DNA from: Roseovarius sp. A-2 | GTDB taxonomy: Bacteria; Pseudomonadota; Alphaproteobacteria; Rhodobacterales; Rhodobacteraceae | Direction: 5' to 3' | NCBI RefSeq assembly: GCF_002072155.1 | Contig: NZ_BDIY01000014.1 | Location: forward strand, 1 to 64,000 | Length of the DNA stretch: 64,000 nt | In this document: positions 27,170 through 35,609 of the stretch, in pieces | Layout of the letters: every line of letters starts with the position of its first letter | How positions within the stretch are numbered: position 1 is the stretch's first letter | Position numbers and translations under genes: made by a program | Notes under the pieces: model-generated | Database searches by the model: none | What the model saw: only the letters and a program-made list of their open reading frames with translations | Told to the model about the DNA's origin: nothing

Positions 27170-27921
27170 CGGCTGATTTCGTCGGAGGGTGGCTGCGGCG
27201 GCGAGCGGAAGCGCGCGCCCTTCCACCACAGCTTGAGCGCCTGCCAGTGGATGAGGCCCAGTACCCGGCGCGAGCCGAACGGCCGACGCAGTGCGGCCAT
27301 GATCATACCCCCGGTCGTAAGTGGCTTTCGCGGCCCGACCAGTGTGGCGATCATCCCGCCATTGCCGCCCGAGAAATCTATCCAGATGCCGATCCGGTCG
27401 GGCCGCAGATCAAAGCGGAATTCATAGCCGCCTTCGATCCGCAGGAAGGGCGAAACGTAAAAGATCTTGGTCGCATGGAGACGGTCCTGAGCTGTGATCG
27501 GTTCCAGATCATCGCGATGACACAGGTAGGAATGCCGCTCGCCATAAGTGTTGGACACCTCGGCGATGATCACCCGCACGTCATCTTGCGCGTCGCGGCA
27601 GATCCAGAACGAGACGGGGTTGAACACGTGCCCCAGCATGCGCGGCTGCGCCAACAGCTCGATCCGGTCGGGCGCGGGCAGGCCGCGTTCTGCCAGCGTC
27701 TCACGCACCCATGCCGCACCCCGCCCGTGCCCTGGCGCGCCGCCATGATCGCTGTCCCACAGCGAGACGGGCGCGCGGCGATTGCGGCCAAAGATCAACG
27801 GCGCATGCGGCTCTGCCTCGGCATCCAGAAGAACATAGTCGATCCCGTAGCGAAAGGCATTCTCGACCGCGCCCTTGCGCCCGTGCCAGGTGTGGCCCGC
27901 GATATGATCAACCCTGCTCAT
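27166..27921 (-). CDS. DUF1365 family protein
   Basis: 251 residues matching DUF1365 (HTWHGRKGAVENAFRYGIDY at the start, QPRMLGHVFNPVSFWICRD in the middle, FYVSPF further on). The family is repeatedly found beside FAD oxidoreductases and cyclopropane fatty-acid synthase-like genes and is thought to act on membrane fatty acids. The ATG overlaps the oxidoreductase stop (ATGA). In R. sphaeroides the equivalent gene is part of the RpoE response. Confidence 0.87.
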   Translation of the reverse strand: MSRVDHIAGHTWHGRKGAVENAFRYGIDYVLLDAEAEPHAPLIFGRNRRAPVSLWDSDHGGAPGHGRGAAWVRETLAERGLPAPDRIELLAQPRMLGHVFNPVSFWICRDAQDDVRVIIAEVSNTYGERHSYLCHRDDLEPITAQDRLHATKIFYVSPFLRIEGGYEFRFDLRPDRIGIWIDFSGGNGGMIATLVGPRKPLTTGGMIMAALRRPFGSRRVLGLIHWQALKLWWKGARFRSPPQPPSDEISR

Positions 27922-29216
27922 TCCGCCGCCATCGCCAGAGCGTCGCGGGCGCAGATCGCCTCGGCCACTTCCAGACCGCTCGACAGCCCGTCTTCGTGAA
28001 ATCCGTGCCGCATCCACGCGCCGCAGAACCACGTGTTGCGCCGCCCGTTCATCGCCCGCACCCGGCCCTGTGCGGCGAGGGTGGCCATGTCATAGACCGG
28101 GTGGCGCAATGTCACCTGATCGTAGATCAGGTCCTCGCGGATGGGGCGCGTGGTGTTGAGGGTGACGAAATGCGGATCGTCCTGCGGGATCGGTTGCAGG
28201 CTGTTCATCCAGTAGGTGAGATCGATCTGGCCGGTGCGTTTGGCCTTTGCCTCGGTATAGTTCCAGGACGACCAGACCGCGCGCCGCCTGGGCATCACCG
28301 AGGCGTCGGCATGCAGCGTGATGTCATTGGGCTGATAGGTGATCGCCCCAAGATCGGCGCGCTCGATTTCGTCAGCATCGGACAGCAGGTGCAGCGCGTC
28401 GTCGCCATGGGCTGCGATCACCACCTCGTCGAACAGCTCCCAGTCACCGCCTGTCGCGCGGATCTTGACGCCATCCTCCAGACGGATGACCCCGTCCACG
28501 GGCGCGCCGAGGCGGATATCGACGCCCTTACTGCGCATCGCCTGCTCCAGCCGGTTGACATAGGCGACAGAACCGCCTTGAACCGTGAACCACTGATGCT
28601 GATCGTCAAAGCCCAGAAGACCGTGGTTCTTGAAAAACTGCACCATGGCATGGGCCGGGAAATCGAGGATCTTCTCGACCGGAGTTGACCAGATCGCTCC
28701 GGAAAAGGGCCGCAGGTAATAATCACGGAAATAGCGGCCAAGGCGCATTTTCTCGATCAGCCCGCCGATGGTCAGACCCGGCTCTGCCGAGGCGGCGAGT
28801 GCGCCCGCGTTGAAGCGGAAGACGTCGCGCAGCATGGCAAGAAAGCGCGGGTTGAGCGCGTTGCGCCTTTGTGCAAAGAACGCCGCCGCACCGTCGAGCC
28901 CGTATTCGAATGTCCCGCCCCTGATCGAGGCGCCAAAGCTCATGTTGCTCTTGACCACGGGCACGCCCAACCGGTCGAACAGCGCGGTCAGATGCGGATA
29001 GGTGGCATAGTTGAAGACGATAAAGCCGGTATCGACCGGGCGGTCGCCATGCTTGCCCGCGATGATGGTGCGGGCATGGCCGCCAAGGCGCGGCTCGGCC
29101 TCGAAAAGCACCACATTGTGAGAGGCTGAAAGGCGTTCCGCCGCGCCCATCCCCGAGATCCCCGCGCCGATTACGGCAATCCGCTTGCGCGCAATGGCGC
29201 CTGTTTCGAATGGCAT
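27918..29216 (-). CDS. FAD-dependent amine-oxidase-like protein of the singlet-oxygen cluster
   Basis: 432 residues with an N-terminal Rossmann fold (IAVIGAGISGMGAAERL, then LFEAEPRLGGHARTI) and a C-terminal FAD segment (NTWFCGAWMRHGFHEDG). It belongs to the flavin-containing amine oxidase/desaturase-like group. The homologous gene next to rpoE-chrR in R. sphaeroides is linked to modified membrane fatty acids and to loss of ChrR under singlet oxygen (from memory). It heads the five-gene minus-strand operon and is divergent from rpoE. No clear sigma-E promoter was found in front of it. Confidence 0.88.
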   Translation of the reverse strand: MPFETGAIARKRIAVIGAGISGMGAAERLSASHNVVLFEAEPRLGGHARTIIAGKHGDRPVDTGFIVFNYATYPHLTALFDRLGVPVVKSNMSFGASIRGGTFEYGLDGAAAFFAQRRNALNPRFLAMLRDVFRFNAGALAASAEPGLTIGGLIEKMRLGRYFRDYYLRPFSGAIWSTPVEKILDFPAHAMVQFFKNHGLLGFDDQHQWFTVQGGSVAYVNRLEQAMRSKGVDIRLGAPVDGVIRLEDGVKIRATGGDWELFDEVVIAAHGDDALHLLSDADEIERADLGAITYQPNDITLHADASVMPRRRAVWSSWNYTEAKAKRTGQIDLTYWMNSLQPIPQDDPHFVTLNTTRPIREDLIYDQVTLRHPVYDMATLAAQGRVRAMNGRRNTWFCGAWMRHGFHEDGLSSGLEVAEAICARDALAMAAE

Positions 29217-29301
29217 GGATATGTTTACCTGCGTTCTGAGTGTTGCACAGACTTACGCGGCGGATCCGGAAACGGATTAGAAAGAAATCCGACCGGCCCG
29301 G

Positions 29302-29331
29302 TGATCCGATCCTTGCCTGCCCGCGTACAAG
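29302..29331 (+). promoter_or_regulatory. RpoE (sigma-E) autoregulatory promoter
   Basis: TGATCC (29302-29307), an 18-bp spacer and TACAAG (29326-29331) match the Rhodobacter sigma-E promoter pattern TGATCC-N18-TA(A/C)(G/A)A recalled from published R. sphaeroides work. Transcription would begin near 29338, in front of rpoE-chrR. That rules out the in-frame ATG at 29336 as the rpoE start. Confidence 0.7.
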
Positions 29332-29422
29332 GTCCATGTACACCGATGCCACATCCATTGACGCGCCTGCGCCCTCGCCCGTGTCGGCGGCGCGTGGTAA
29401 GAGATGGCCTATCGCAGGCGAG

Positions 29423-30004
29423 ATGGCAGGAACGGCAATCGTGACATCGAAGACCGGAACGAAAAGACAGGCGGAGAACGAGGAATGGGTGGCTTGCATC
29501 GCCCGTATCCGCGACGCTCAGGACGAGGCCGCCTTTGCCCGGCTGTTCGCGCATTTCGCGCCCCGCGTCAAAGCCTTCCTGATGCGCTCGGGCGCGGATG
29601 CGACACTGGCCGAGGAATGCACGCAGGAGGTGATGGCTGCCCTTTGGCAGAAGGCGCACATGTTCGACCCCGCGCGCGCCTCTGCCGCGACCTGGATCTT
29701 CACGATCGCGCGGAATCGCAAGATTGACGCGCTGCGCAAGCAAAAACGCCCCGAGCCCGAGGATCTGCCCTGGGGTCAGGACCCGGAACCGGACCAGGCC
29801 GATGTTCTGGCCCTGCAACAGGAAAGCGACCAATTGGGCGACGCCATCGCCGCCCTGCCCGAAAAACAGAGGGTGCTGATCGAAAAGGCGTATTTCGGCG
29901 ATCTGAGCCATTCCGAGATCGCCGAGCAGACCGGGCTGCCGCTCGGCACGATCAAATCACGTATCAGACTGGCGCTGGACCGTTTGCGCCACGCAATGAA
30001 ATGA
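29423..30004 (+). CDS. rpoE: ECF sigma factor RpoE (singlet-oxygen response)
   Basis: 193 residues from the ATG at 29423. Region 2 is DEAAFARLFAHFAPRVKAFLM followed by ATWIFTIARNRKIDALRK; region 4 is SHSEIAEQTGLPLGTIKSRIRLALDRLR. It closely resembles R. sphaeroides RpoE. A longer frame begins at 29240, but the predicted sigma-E transcription start near 29338 excludes the upstream ATGs. A GTG at 29441 gives an N-terminus closer in length to the known protein and is a serious alternative. It overlaps nothing but is followed 10 nt later by its anti-sigma factor gene. Confidence 0.92.
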   Translation: MAGTAIVTSKTGTKRQAENEEWVACIARIRDAQDEAAFARLFAHFAPRVKAFLMRSGADATLAEECTQEVMAALWQKAHMFDPARASAATWIFTIARNRKIDALRKQKRPEPEDLPWGQDPEPDQADVLALQQESDQLGDAIAALPEKQRVLIEKAYFGDLSHSEIAEQTGLPLGTIKSRIRLALDRLRHAMK

Positions 30005-30014
30005 AGTGAATGCC

Positions 30015-30668
30015 ATGACCGAAACCATGATCAAACATCATCTGACCGACGCCCTGCTGATGGCCTATTCCGCAGGGACATTGCCCGAGGCGTTCAGCCT
30101 GACGGTGGCGACGCATATTTCGATGTGCGATGAGTGCCGCGCACGGCTCGCCTCGTTCGACACGGTGGGCGGCACCTTGCTGGACCGGTGCGAAAGTGTC
30201 GAGATGGGGGCCGACAGCCTTGCGGCGACGATGGCGCTCATCCGGGGTGGTGCGGCGGTCGAGAAACCTGCACCGCGCAGGGTGTCGCATGGCGTGCCCG
30301 CACCGCTGCGCGACTATATCGGCGGTGATCTGGACAGCGTGCGCTGGCGGCCCGTGGGCATGGGGGTCAAGCAGGCGATCCTGCCCACATCGCGCGATGC
30401 CACGGCGCGGCTGCTCTTTATTCCCGCCGGGGCCTCGGTGCCCGATCATGGCCATCGCGGCACCGAACTGACGCTGGTTTTGCAAGGCGCTTTCGTCGAC
30501 GAGGTCGATCATTTCGGCCCCGGCGATATCGAGGTGGCGAACGAAGACCTGAACCACACCCCGGTAGCCGATATCGGCGCGGATTGCATCTGCCTTGCCG
30601 CGACAGACGCGCCGCTGCGTTTCCGGTCGATCATACCCCGCCTCGCACAGCCGTTCCTGCGCATCTGA
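30015..30668 (+). CDS. chrR: ChrR anti-sigma factor (zinc, cupin-type)
   Basis: 217 residues. The N-terminal zinc anti-sigma domain has His9, His34, Cys38 and Cys41 (THISMCDEC), matching the four zinc ligands of R. sphaeroides ChrR. The C-terminal cupin domain has PDHGHRGTELTLVLQGAF. It holds RpoE inactive until singlet oxygen or organic peroxides trigger its loss. A GTG at 30006 and an ATG at 30027 are alternative starts; no clear ribosome site marks any of them, so coupling to rpoE translation is likely. Confidence 0.92.
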   Translation: MTETMIKHHLTDALLMAYSAGTLPEAFSLTVATHISMCDECRARLASFDTVGGTLLDRCESVEMGADSLAATMALIRGGAAVEKPAPRRVSHGVPAPLRDYIGGDLDSVRWRPVGMGVKQAILPTSRDATARLLFIPAGASVPDHGHRGTELTLVLQGAFVDEVDHFGPGDIEVANEDLNHTPVADIGADCICLAATDAPLRFRSIIPRLAQPFLRI

Positions 30669-30683
30669 GACCGGCCCTGCGGA

Positions 30684-30977
30684 TCACCCGTCGGTCAGGA
30701 TGCCGCTGACCTTGAGCGCGCGTTGTACATTGCCCTCGACCTTCAGCTTGCCCGACATGTAGGCCATGACCGGGTTTTGCGCGCCTGACAGGATGTTGCG
30801 GAACACCTCGTCGCTGGCCGACAGGACCACATCCGCCGCCTCGTCGCCCTGCGCGGCCCCGTATTCGGTCAGCATGACGGTGCCATGATCAGCGATGATC
30901 AGCTTGGCCACCCCCTTGATGCGCCCGCGCGCCCTGGGCGTGAGGGTGGTGATATAATCGTCGATGATCGTGGTCAT
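30684..30977 (-). CDS. SCP2 sterol-binding-domain protein
   Basis: 97 residues consisting of one SCP2 domain (KGVAKLIIADHGTVMLTEYG, NPVMAYMSGKLKVEGNVQRALKV). Such proteins bind lipids or acyl-CoA. AAAGGAG lies before the ATG at 30977; a longer frame is less likely. It converges with chrR (15-bp gap) and is divergent from dddP. Confidence 0.87.
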   Translation of the reverse strand: MTTIIDDYITTLTPRARGRIKGVAKLIIADHGTVMLTEYGAAQGDEAADVVLSASDEVFRNILSGAQNPVMAYMSGKLKVEGNVQRALKVSGILTDG

Positions 30978-31142
30978 GAAAGCGCTCCTTTGCGGCCGGA
31001 TCATCCCGGTCGCGCGGACTGGTTCAAGCGGAACCTTGCGTCACGTCGCAGGCACGGCAAGAATACGACCACGCGCCATGTCGCAATCTGGCGCGCCACG
31101 CGCGCGGTATCTGCCACTCTTGTTGTAGGAGGAGGACCGCCG

Positions 31143-32483
31143 ATGAACACCCATTACCGCGACACCCGCAAGATCGACCCGACGCGCGGGGCCACCCTGG
31201 GCGACAACACGCCCAACAATGCCGACCGGATCGAGATCGGGCCGACGCAACTGGCCTTTGCCGAATGGGCGGCGGCGGGGCTTGAGTTGCCCGACCTGCA
31301 GGAAATGCGCCGCTATCGCTGGGCGCGGCTGACGCAGCATATCGTTGACCGCGATTATGCGGGCCTTTTGATGTTCGACCCCTTGAACATCCGCTACGCC
31401 ACTGACAGCACCAACATGCAGCTGTGGAACGCGCATAACCCGTTCCGCGCCGTGCTGCTCTGTGCCGACGGGCACATGGTGATGTGGGATTACAAGAACG
31501 CGCCGTTCCTGTCGTCGTTCAACCCGCTGGTGCGCGAGGTGCGCTCGGGTGCTGATCTGTTTTATTTCGACCGGGGCGACAAGGCGGACGTGGCCGCCGA
31601 TGCCTTTGCGGGTGACGTGCGCGCGATCCTGGCCGAGCATGCGCCGGGCAACCGGCGGCTGGCGGTGGACAAGCCGATGGTGCATGGCTTGCGCGCGCTC
31701 GAGGTGCAGGGGCTGACGATGATGGAGGGCGAGGAGGTCACCGAGAAGGCGCGCAGCGTCAAGGGGCCAGATGAGATCCGCGCCATGCGCTGCGCGAGCC
31801 ACGCCTGCGAGGCGGCAGTCGCCGAGATGGAGGCGTTCGCGCGCGCCAATGTGCCGCTCGGCCAGACCAGCGAGGATGACATCTGGGCGGTGCTGCATGC
31901 CGAGAACATCCGTCGTGGCGGTGAATGGATCGAGACGCGGCTTCTGGCCTCGGGGCCACGCACCAACCCGTGGTTTCAGGAATGCGGGCCGCGCATCGCG
32001 CAGAATAACGAGATCGTCAGTTTCGACACTGACCTCATAGGCAGCTACGGCATCTGCGTCGATATCTCGCGCAGCTGGTGGATCGGTGATGCACGCCCAC
32101 GCCCCGACATGATCCACGCCATGCGCCATGCGGTCGAGCATATCCAGACCAACATGGAGATGCTCAGACCCGGCGTGATGATCCCCGAACTTAGCGCCAA
32201 CACCCATGTTCTGGAGGACCGCTATCAGGCGCAGAAATACGGCTGTCTGATGCACGGCGTCGGGCTCTGCGATGAGTGGCCGCTGGTGGCCTATCCGGAT
32301 CGCGCCGTGCCCGGCGCCTTTGATTATCCGCTGGAGGCCGGCATGGTGCTCTGCGTCGAGGCGCTGGTGGGCGAGGTGGGGGGCGATTTCTCGATCAAGC
32401 TGGAGGATCAGGTTCTCATCACCGAGGACGGGTACGAGAACCTGACGCGCTATCCGTTCGACGCGGCGCTGATGGGCGACTGA
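31143..32483 (+). CDS. dddP: DMSP lyase DddP
   Basis: 446 residues of the M24 metallopeptidase fold, but with the full set of DddP-specific residues. The metal ligands Asp295, Asp297, Asp307, His371, Glu406 and Glu421, and the catalytic Asp377 (HGVGLCDEW), fall at the same numbers as described for Ruegeria lacuscaerulensis DddP. The N-terminal NPFRAVLL and IRYATDSTNMQLWN segments also match. It cleaves dimethylsulfoniopropionate to dimethyl sulfide and acrylate. AGGAGGA precedes the ATG. No DMSP transporter, regulator or acrylate gene is adjacent. Confidence 0.95.
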   Translation: MNTHYRDTRKIDPTRGATLGDNTPNNADRIEIGPTQLAFAEWAAAGLELPDLQEMRRYRWARLTQHIVDRDYAGLLMFDPLNIRYATDSTNMQLWNAHNPFRAVLLCADGHMVMWDYKNAPFLSSFNPLVREVRSGADLFYFDRGDKADVAADAFAGDVRAILAEHAPGNRRLAVDKPMVHGLRALEVQGLTMMEGEEVTEKARSVKGPDEIRAMRCASHACEAAVAEMEAFARANVPLGQTSEDDIWAVLHAENIRRGGEWIETRLLASGPRTNPWFQECGPRIAQNNEIVSFDTDLIGSYGICVDISRSWWIGDARPRPDMIHAMRHAVEHIQTNMEMLRPGVMIPELSANTHVLEDRYQAQKYGCLMHGVGLCDEWPLVAYPDRAVPGAFDYPLEAGMVLCVEALVGEVGGDFSIKLEDQVLITEDGYENLTRYPFDAALMGD

Positions 32484-32493
32484 CCCCGGTCAG
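32480..32493. repeat. Palindrome containing both stop codons of dddP and the next gene
   Basis: CTGACCCCGGTCAG is a perfect inverted repeat (6-bp arms). The dddP TGA is at 32481-32483 and the TGA of the convergent small gene reads from 32492-32490. It could fold in either transcript, but the loop of 2 nt makes a stable hairpin unlikely. Confidence 0.4.
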
Positions 32494-32678
32494 CGTGAGC
32501 GGCGCACATTGCCGTGCCAATCCTCATGGGCGGGCGCGGCGGCGGTCGTGTTGCTCGGTTCCGGCGCGGGACTTGAGGCGAGGATCGCCACAAGCAGCGC
32601 CAGAAGGCCAAGCCCCAGAGCAAAGCGGGGCATGTGACCGGGGCGGGAGGCGGGGGTGAGATGGATATCGTGTGGCAT
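32490..32678 (-). CDS. Small single-pass membrane protein
   Basis: 62 residues with one hydrophobic segment (FALGLGLLALLVAILAS, about 19-35), a Ala/Pro-rich linker and a basic tail. AAAGGA lies 7 nt before the ATG. I do not recognise a family. It converges on dddP and has a histidine-rich N-terminus (MPHDIHL). Could be a short membrane regulator; no function is proposed. Confidence 0.55.
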   Translation of the reverse strand: MPHDIHLTPASRPGHMPRFALGLGLLALLVAILASSPAPEPSNTTAAAPAHEDWHGNVRRSR

Positions 32679-32795
32679 CGTGCTGTCCTTTGTATGGTGG
32701 GTACAGGACAAGAGGTAGGCATGCGCCTTTCATCATGAAAACGAATGTTTATGATCTATGACATCACGTTTCGTGATTTTACCTGTTGTGTGGGG

Positions 32796-33539
32796 TCAAC
32801 TCACTTCGCGCAGCGTCGCCGGACCGTCCAACCCGGGGTGATAACGGCACACGCGGTCACGCCCGGCGTGCTTGGCCTGATATAGCGCCCGGTCGGCCTG
32901 CTGGATCGCCTGATCCATGTCTCCACCCGCTTGCACCGGCGCAACACCGAAACTCGCGGTCAGCGACAGGCTGCGCTCTCCCACGTAGATGGCGCTCGAA
33001 CGCACCCGGTCGGCGAGGCGGTCTGCGATCCTGCCGCCCTGTTTCATGTCGACCCCCGGCAGCACGATCACGAATTCCTCGCCCCCGAACCGTGCGACGA
33101 GGTCCGTGCCCCGGCAATTGCTGGCCAGGATGGTCGCGAACTGGCGCAGGGCTTGATCGCCCGCGAAATGGCCATGGCAATCGTTGAACCCTTTGAAATG
33201 GTCGATATCCGCGACGATCACCGCGCAGGGCTGGCCTTCGAGCGCGGCCACGGCCTCGTGAAAGCTGGCCCGCGTACGCACGCCGGTCAGCAGATCGTGA
33301 TGCAGCGCGTGTTCCAGCCGCGCGCTGAGATCATGCACGGCCCGCAGGCGTCGCGCGACGATCCAGCCGATCGGTGCAGCGATCATAATTGCCATAACGG
33401 ACCCCGGAAAAAGCGTCGGTGCCACAAGCTCGGGCGGGAGCATCAGGGGGCGCAGCGCTGTGCTGATCGCCAGAACGATCAGTGCCATCGCCACGGTGAA
33501 GCGGATTTGATCTCCTCGCGTTTGGACCTGCCAAAGCAT
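32796..33539 (-). CDS. Membrane-bound diguanylate cyclase
   Basis: 247 residues with two membrane segments (~14-33 and ~44-63) and a GGDEF domain. The active-site motif is GGEEF (152-156), the metal aspartate is in ADIDHFKGFND, and an inhibitory site RxxD (Arg143-Asp146) sits five residues before GGEEF. It makes cyclic di-GMP from two GTP and is probably feedback-inhibited. The ATG at 33539 has AAAGGGG 5 nt upstream. No sensor domain is evident. Confidence 0.92.
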   Translation of the reverse strand: MLWQVQTRGDQIRFTVAMALIVLAISTALRPLMLPPELVAPTLFPGSVMAIMIAAPIGWIVARRLRAVHDLSARLEHALHHDLLTGVRTRASFHEAVAALEGQPCAVIVADIDHFKGFNDCHGHFAGDQALRQFATILASNCRGTDLVARFGGEEFVIVLPGVDMKQGGRIADRLADRVRSSAIYVGERSLSLTASFGVAPVQAGGDMDQAIQQADRALYQAKHAGRDRVCRYHPGLDGPATLREVS

Positions 33540-33737
33540 GGGCACCCCTTTCCTTCAACCCCGGTCCAGGATGGCGCGCAACCGTTAATGCCCGGTGGCT
33601 GCTGCCCTGCGAAATGCGCAGGATTTGAAGAAATTGCGACAAACCCTCACCTTCGCGTGACGCCTTCCGGCGGGGGGTAGCGATGCGTCGGGCGGTTGCC
33701 TAGTCTCAGGACAACGCGATTTGCAAGAGGACCTGCC

Positions 33738-34949
33738 ATGCCCACCGAACGCCTCACCTTCACCGGACATTCCGGCGACGATCTCGTCGCGCGGCTCGAT
33801 CTGCCGGAGGGGCCGCATCTCGCGACCGCACTTTTTGCGCATTGCTTTACCTGCTCCAAGGACATTCCCGCCGCCCGGCGCATCGCCGCGCGACTGGCAG
33901 GTGCAGGCATCGCGGTGCTGCGCTTCGATTTCACCGGGCTGGGCCATTCAGGGGGCGAGTTCGAGAACACCTCCTTTACCTCGAATGTGCGCGATCTGGA
34001 GTTGGCCGCCGAGGCGCTTTCCGCGCGCGATATGGCCCCGCGCCTGCTGATCGGGCATAGCCTGGGCGGTGCGGCGGTGCTCGCGGCGGCGGGCAAGATC
34101 GACAGCGTGCGCGCCGTCGCCACCATCGGTGCCCCCTTCGATCCCAGCCATGTGACGCATAATTTCGACGGCGCGCTGGAGCAGATCGAGGCCGATGGCG
34201 TGGCCGAGGTCACGCTTGGCGGGCGACCCATCCGGATCGGCAAATCCTTTGTCGAGGATGTGCGCGCCGAGAACCTCGGCGAGCGGATCGCGCATTTGCG
34301 CCGCGCGCTCCTCGTCATGCATGCCACGCGCGACGCGACCGTCGGGATCGAAAACGCCGCCGAGATCTTCAAGGCGGCCAAACACCCCAAAAGCTTTGTC
34401 ACGCTCGACGATGCCGATCACCTGATCAGCAATCCCGAGGATGCCGAATATGCCGCGCAGGTGATCGCGGCCTGGGCCACGCGGTATCTCGACCTTTCGC
34501 CGCCGGCCCCCCCGCCTGGCGCGCCCGAAGGCGTGGTTCGCGTCTCCGAGGCCGATGCGGAGGGGTTTTTGCAGGATGTGAACGCGGGCCCCGGCCATCA
34601 CATGCTGGCCGACGAGCCCTCGGCCTATGGCGGCACCGATCGCGGCATGTCGCCCTATGGCTTTCTCGCCGCAGGGCTGGGGGCCTGTACCTCGATGACC
34701 ATCCGCATGTATGCCCGCCGCAAGGGCTGGCCGCTGGATCACGTCAGCGTCGATGTCTGCCACGACAAGGTGCACGCGCAGGATGCCGACAGCCGCAGCG
34801 ACGCCAAGGCCGACAAGTTCACCCGCGTGGTGCGGCTCGAGGGCGATCTGACTGCGGAGCAGCGCGACAAGCTGATGGAGATCGCCGACAAATGCCCGGT
34901 GCACCGCACATTGGAGCGGTCCTCGATCGTCGAGACGCGGGCAGGGTAG
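33738..34949 (+). CDS. Alpha/beta hydrolase fused to OsmC domain
   Basis: 403 residues. Residues ~1-255 are an alpha/beta hydrolase with the nucleophile elbow GHSLGG and a late histidine in DDADHL. Residues ~275-403 are an OsmC/Ohr-like domain with its two cysteines in LGACTSMT and DKCPVHRTL. Such fusions are common in proteobacteria and suggest hydrolysis of an ester coupled to thiol-dependent peroxide reduction; the substrate is unknown. AAGAGGA lies upstream of the ATG at 33738. Confidence 0.9.
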   Translation: MPTERLTFTGHSGDDLVARLDLPEGPHLATALFAHCFTCSKDIPAARRIAARLAGAGIAVLRFDFTGLGHSGGEFENTSFTSNVRDLELAAEALSARDMAPRLLIGHSLGGAAVLAAAGKIDSVRAVATIGAPFDPSHVTHNFDGALEQIEADGVAEVTLGGRPIRIGKSFVEDVRAENLGERIAHLRRALLVMHATRDATVGIENAAEIFKAAKHPKSFVTLDDADHLISNPEDAEYAAQVIAAWATRYLDLSPPAPPPGAPEGVVRVSEADAEGFLQDVNAGPGHHMLADEPSAYGGTDRGMSPYGFLAAGLGACTSMTIRMYARRKGWPLDHVSVDVCHDKVHAQDADSRSDAKADKFTRVVRLEGDLTAEQRDKLMEIADKCPVHRTLERSSIVETRAG

Positions 34950-34958
34950 CGGGCAGGG

Positions 34959-35609
34959 CTATTCCAGCGTTGCGATCACGCTGCGCAGGGTCGCGATGCC
35001 AGAGCCTTTCTCACTCGATGTGAGAATCAGTTCGGGATAGGCCGCCGGATGCGGCGCCAGCTTGCCGCGGACCTGCTCCAGCACCTTTTCGCGGGCGCTC
35101 TCGCTGATCTTGTCGGTTTTGGTCAGCACGCATTGAAAGGTCACGGCAGAGCTGTCGAGCAGCGTCATGATCTCTTCGTCCACCGGCTTGATCCCGTGGC
35201 GGGCATCGACCAGTACGAAGGCGCGGCGCAGGGTCTGGCGGCCCGACAGATACTGCTTGAGCAGCGCCTGCCATTTGCGCACCACATCGAGCGGCGCGTT
35301 GGCATAGCCATAGCCGGGCAGGTCGACCAGGTAGCGGCTGTCGCCCAAGGTGAAATAGTTGATCTCCTGCGTGCGCCCCGGCGTGTTCGAGGCCCGCGCC
35401 AGCGCTTTGCGTCCGGTCAGCGCATTGATGAGCGTCGACTTGCCCACGTTCGAGCGCCCGGCGAAGCAGACCTCCAGCCGGTCGGCGGGGGGCAGGCCTG
35501 ACATCGCCACCACGCCCTTGAGAAAATCGACCGGCCCGGCGAAGAGCTTGCGGCCCTGCTCGGCGCTGGCCGGGTCGGGGGCCTCGGCTTCGGGAAAATG
35601 CATCTGCAT
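34959..35609 (-). CDS. engB: Ribosome-biogenesis GTP-binding protein EngB/YsxC
   Basis: 216 residues of the TRAFAC GTPases with G1 AGRSNVGKS, G2 region NTPGRTQEINYF, G3 DLPGYGYA and G4 TKTDK. It acts in assembly of the large ribosomal subunit. The ATG at 35609 shares its A with the stop of the MOSC gene (TGATG), so both are coupled. The gene ends 9 bp from the convergent hydrolase-OsmC gene. Confidence 0.94.
   Translation of the reverse strand: MQMHFPEAEAPDPASAEQGRKLFAGPVDFLKGVVAMSGLPPADRLEVCFAGRSNVGKSTLINALTGRKALARASNTPGRTQEINYFTLGDSRYLVDLPGYGYANAPLDVVRKWQALLKQYLSGRQTLRRAFVLVDARHGIKPVDEEIMTLLDSSAVTFQCVLTKTDKISESAREKVLEQVRGKLAPHPAAYPELILTSSEKGSGIATLRSVIATLE

Noticed and set aside
29217-29345. 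Sigma-E promoter for the minus-strand lipid cluster
   Set aside because: GGATCC occurs on the minus strand but no TA-rich -10 lies 18 bp downstream.
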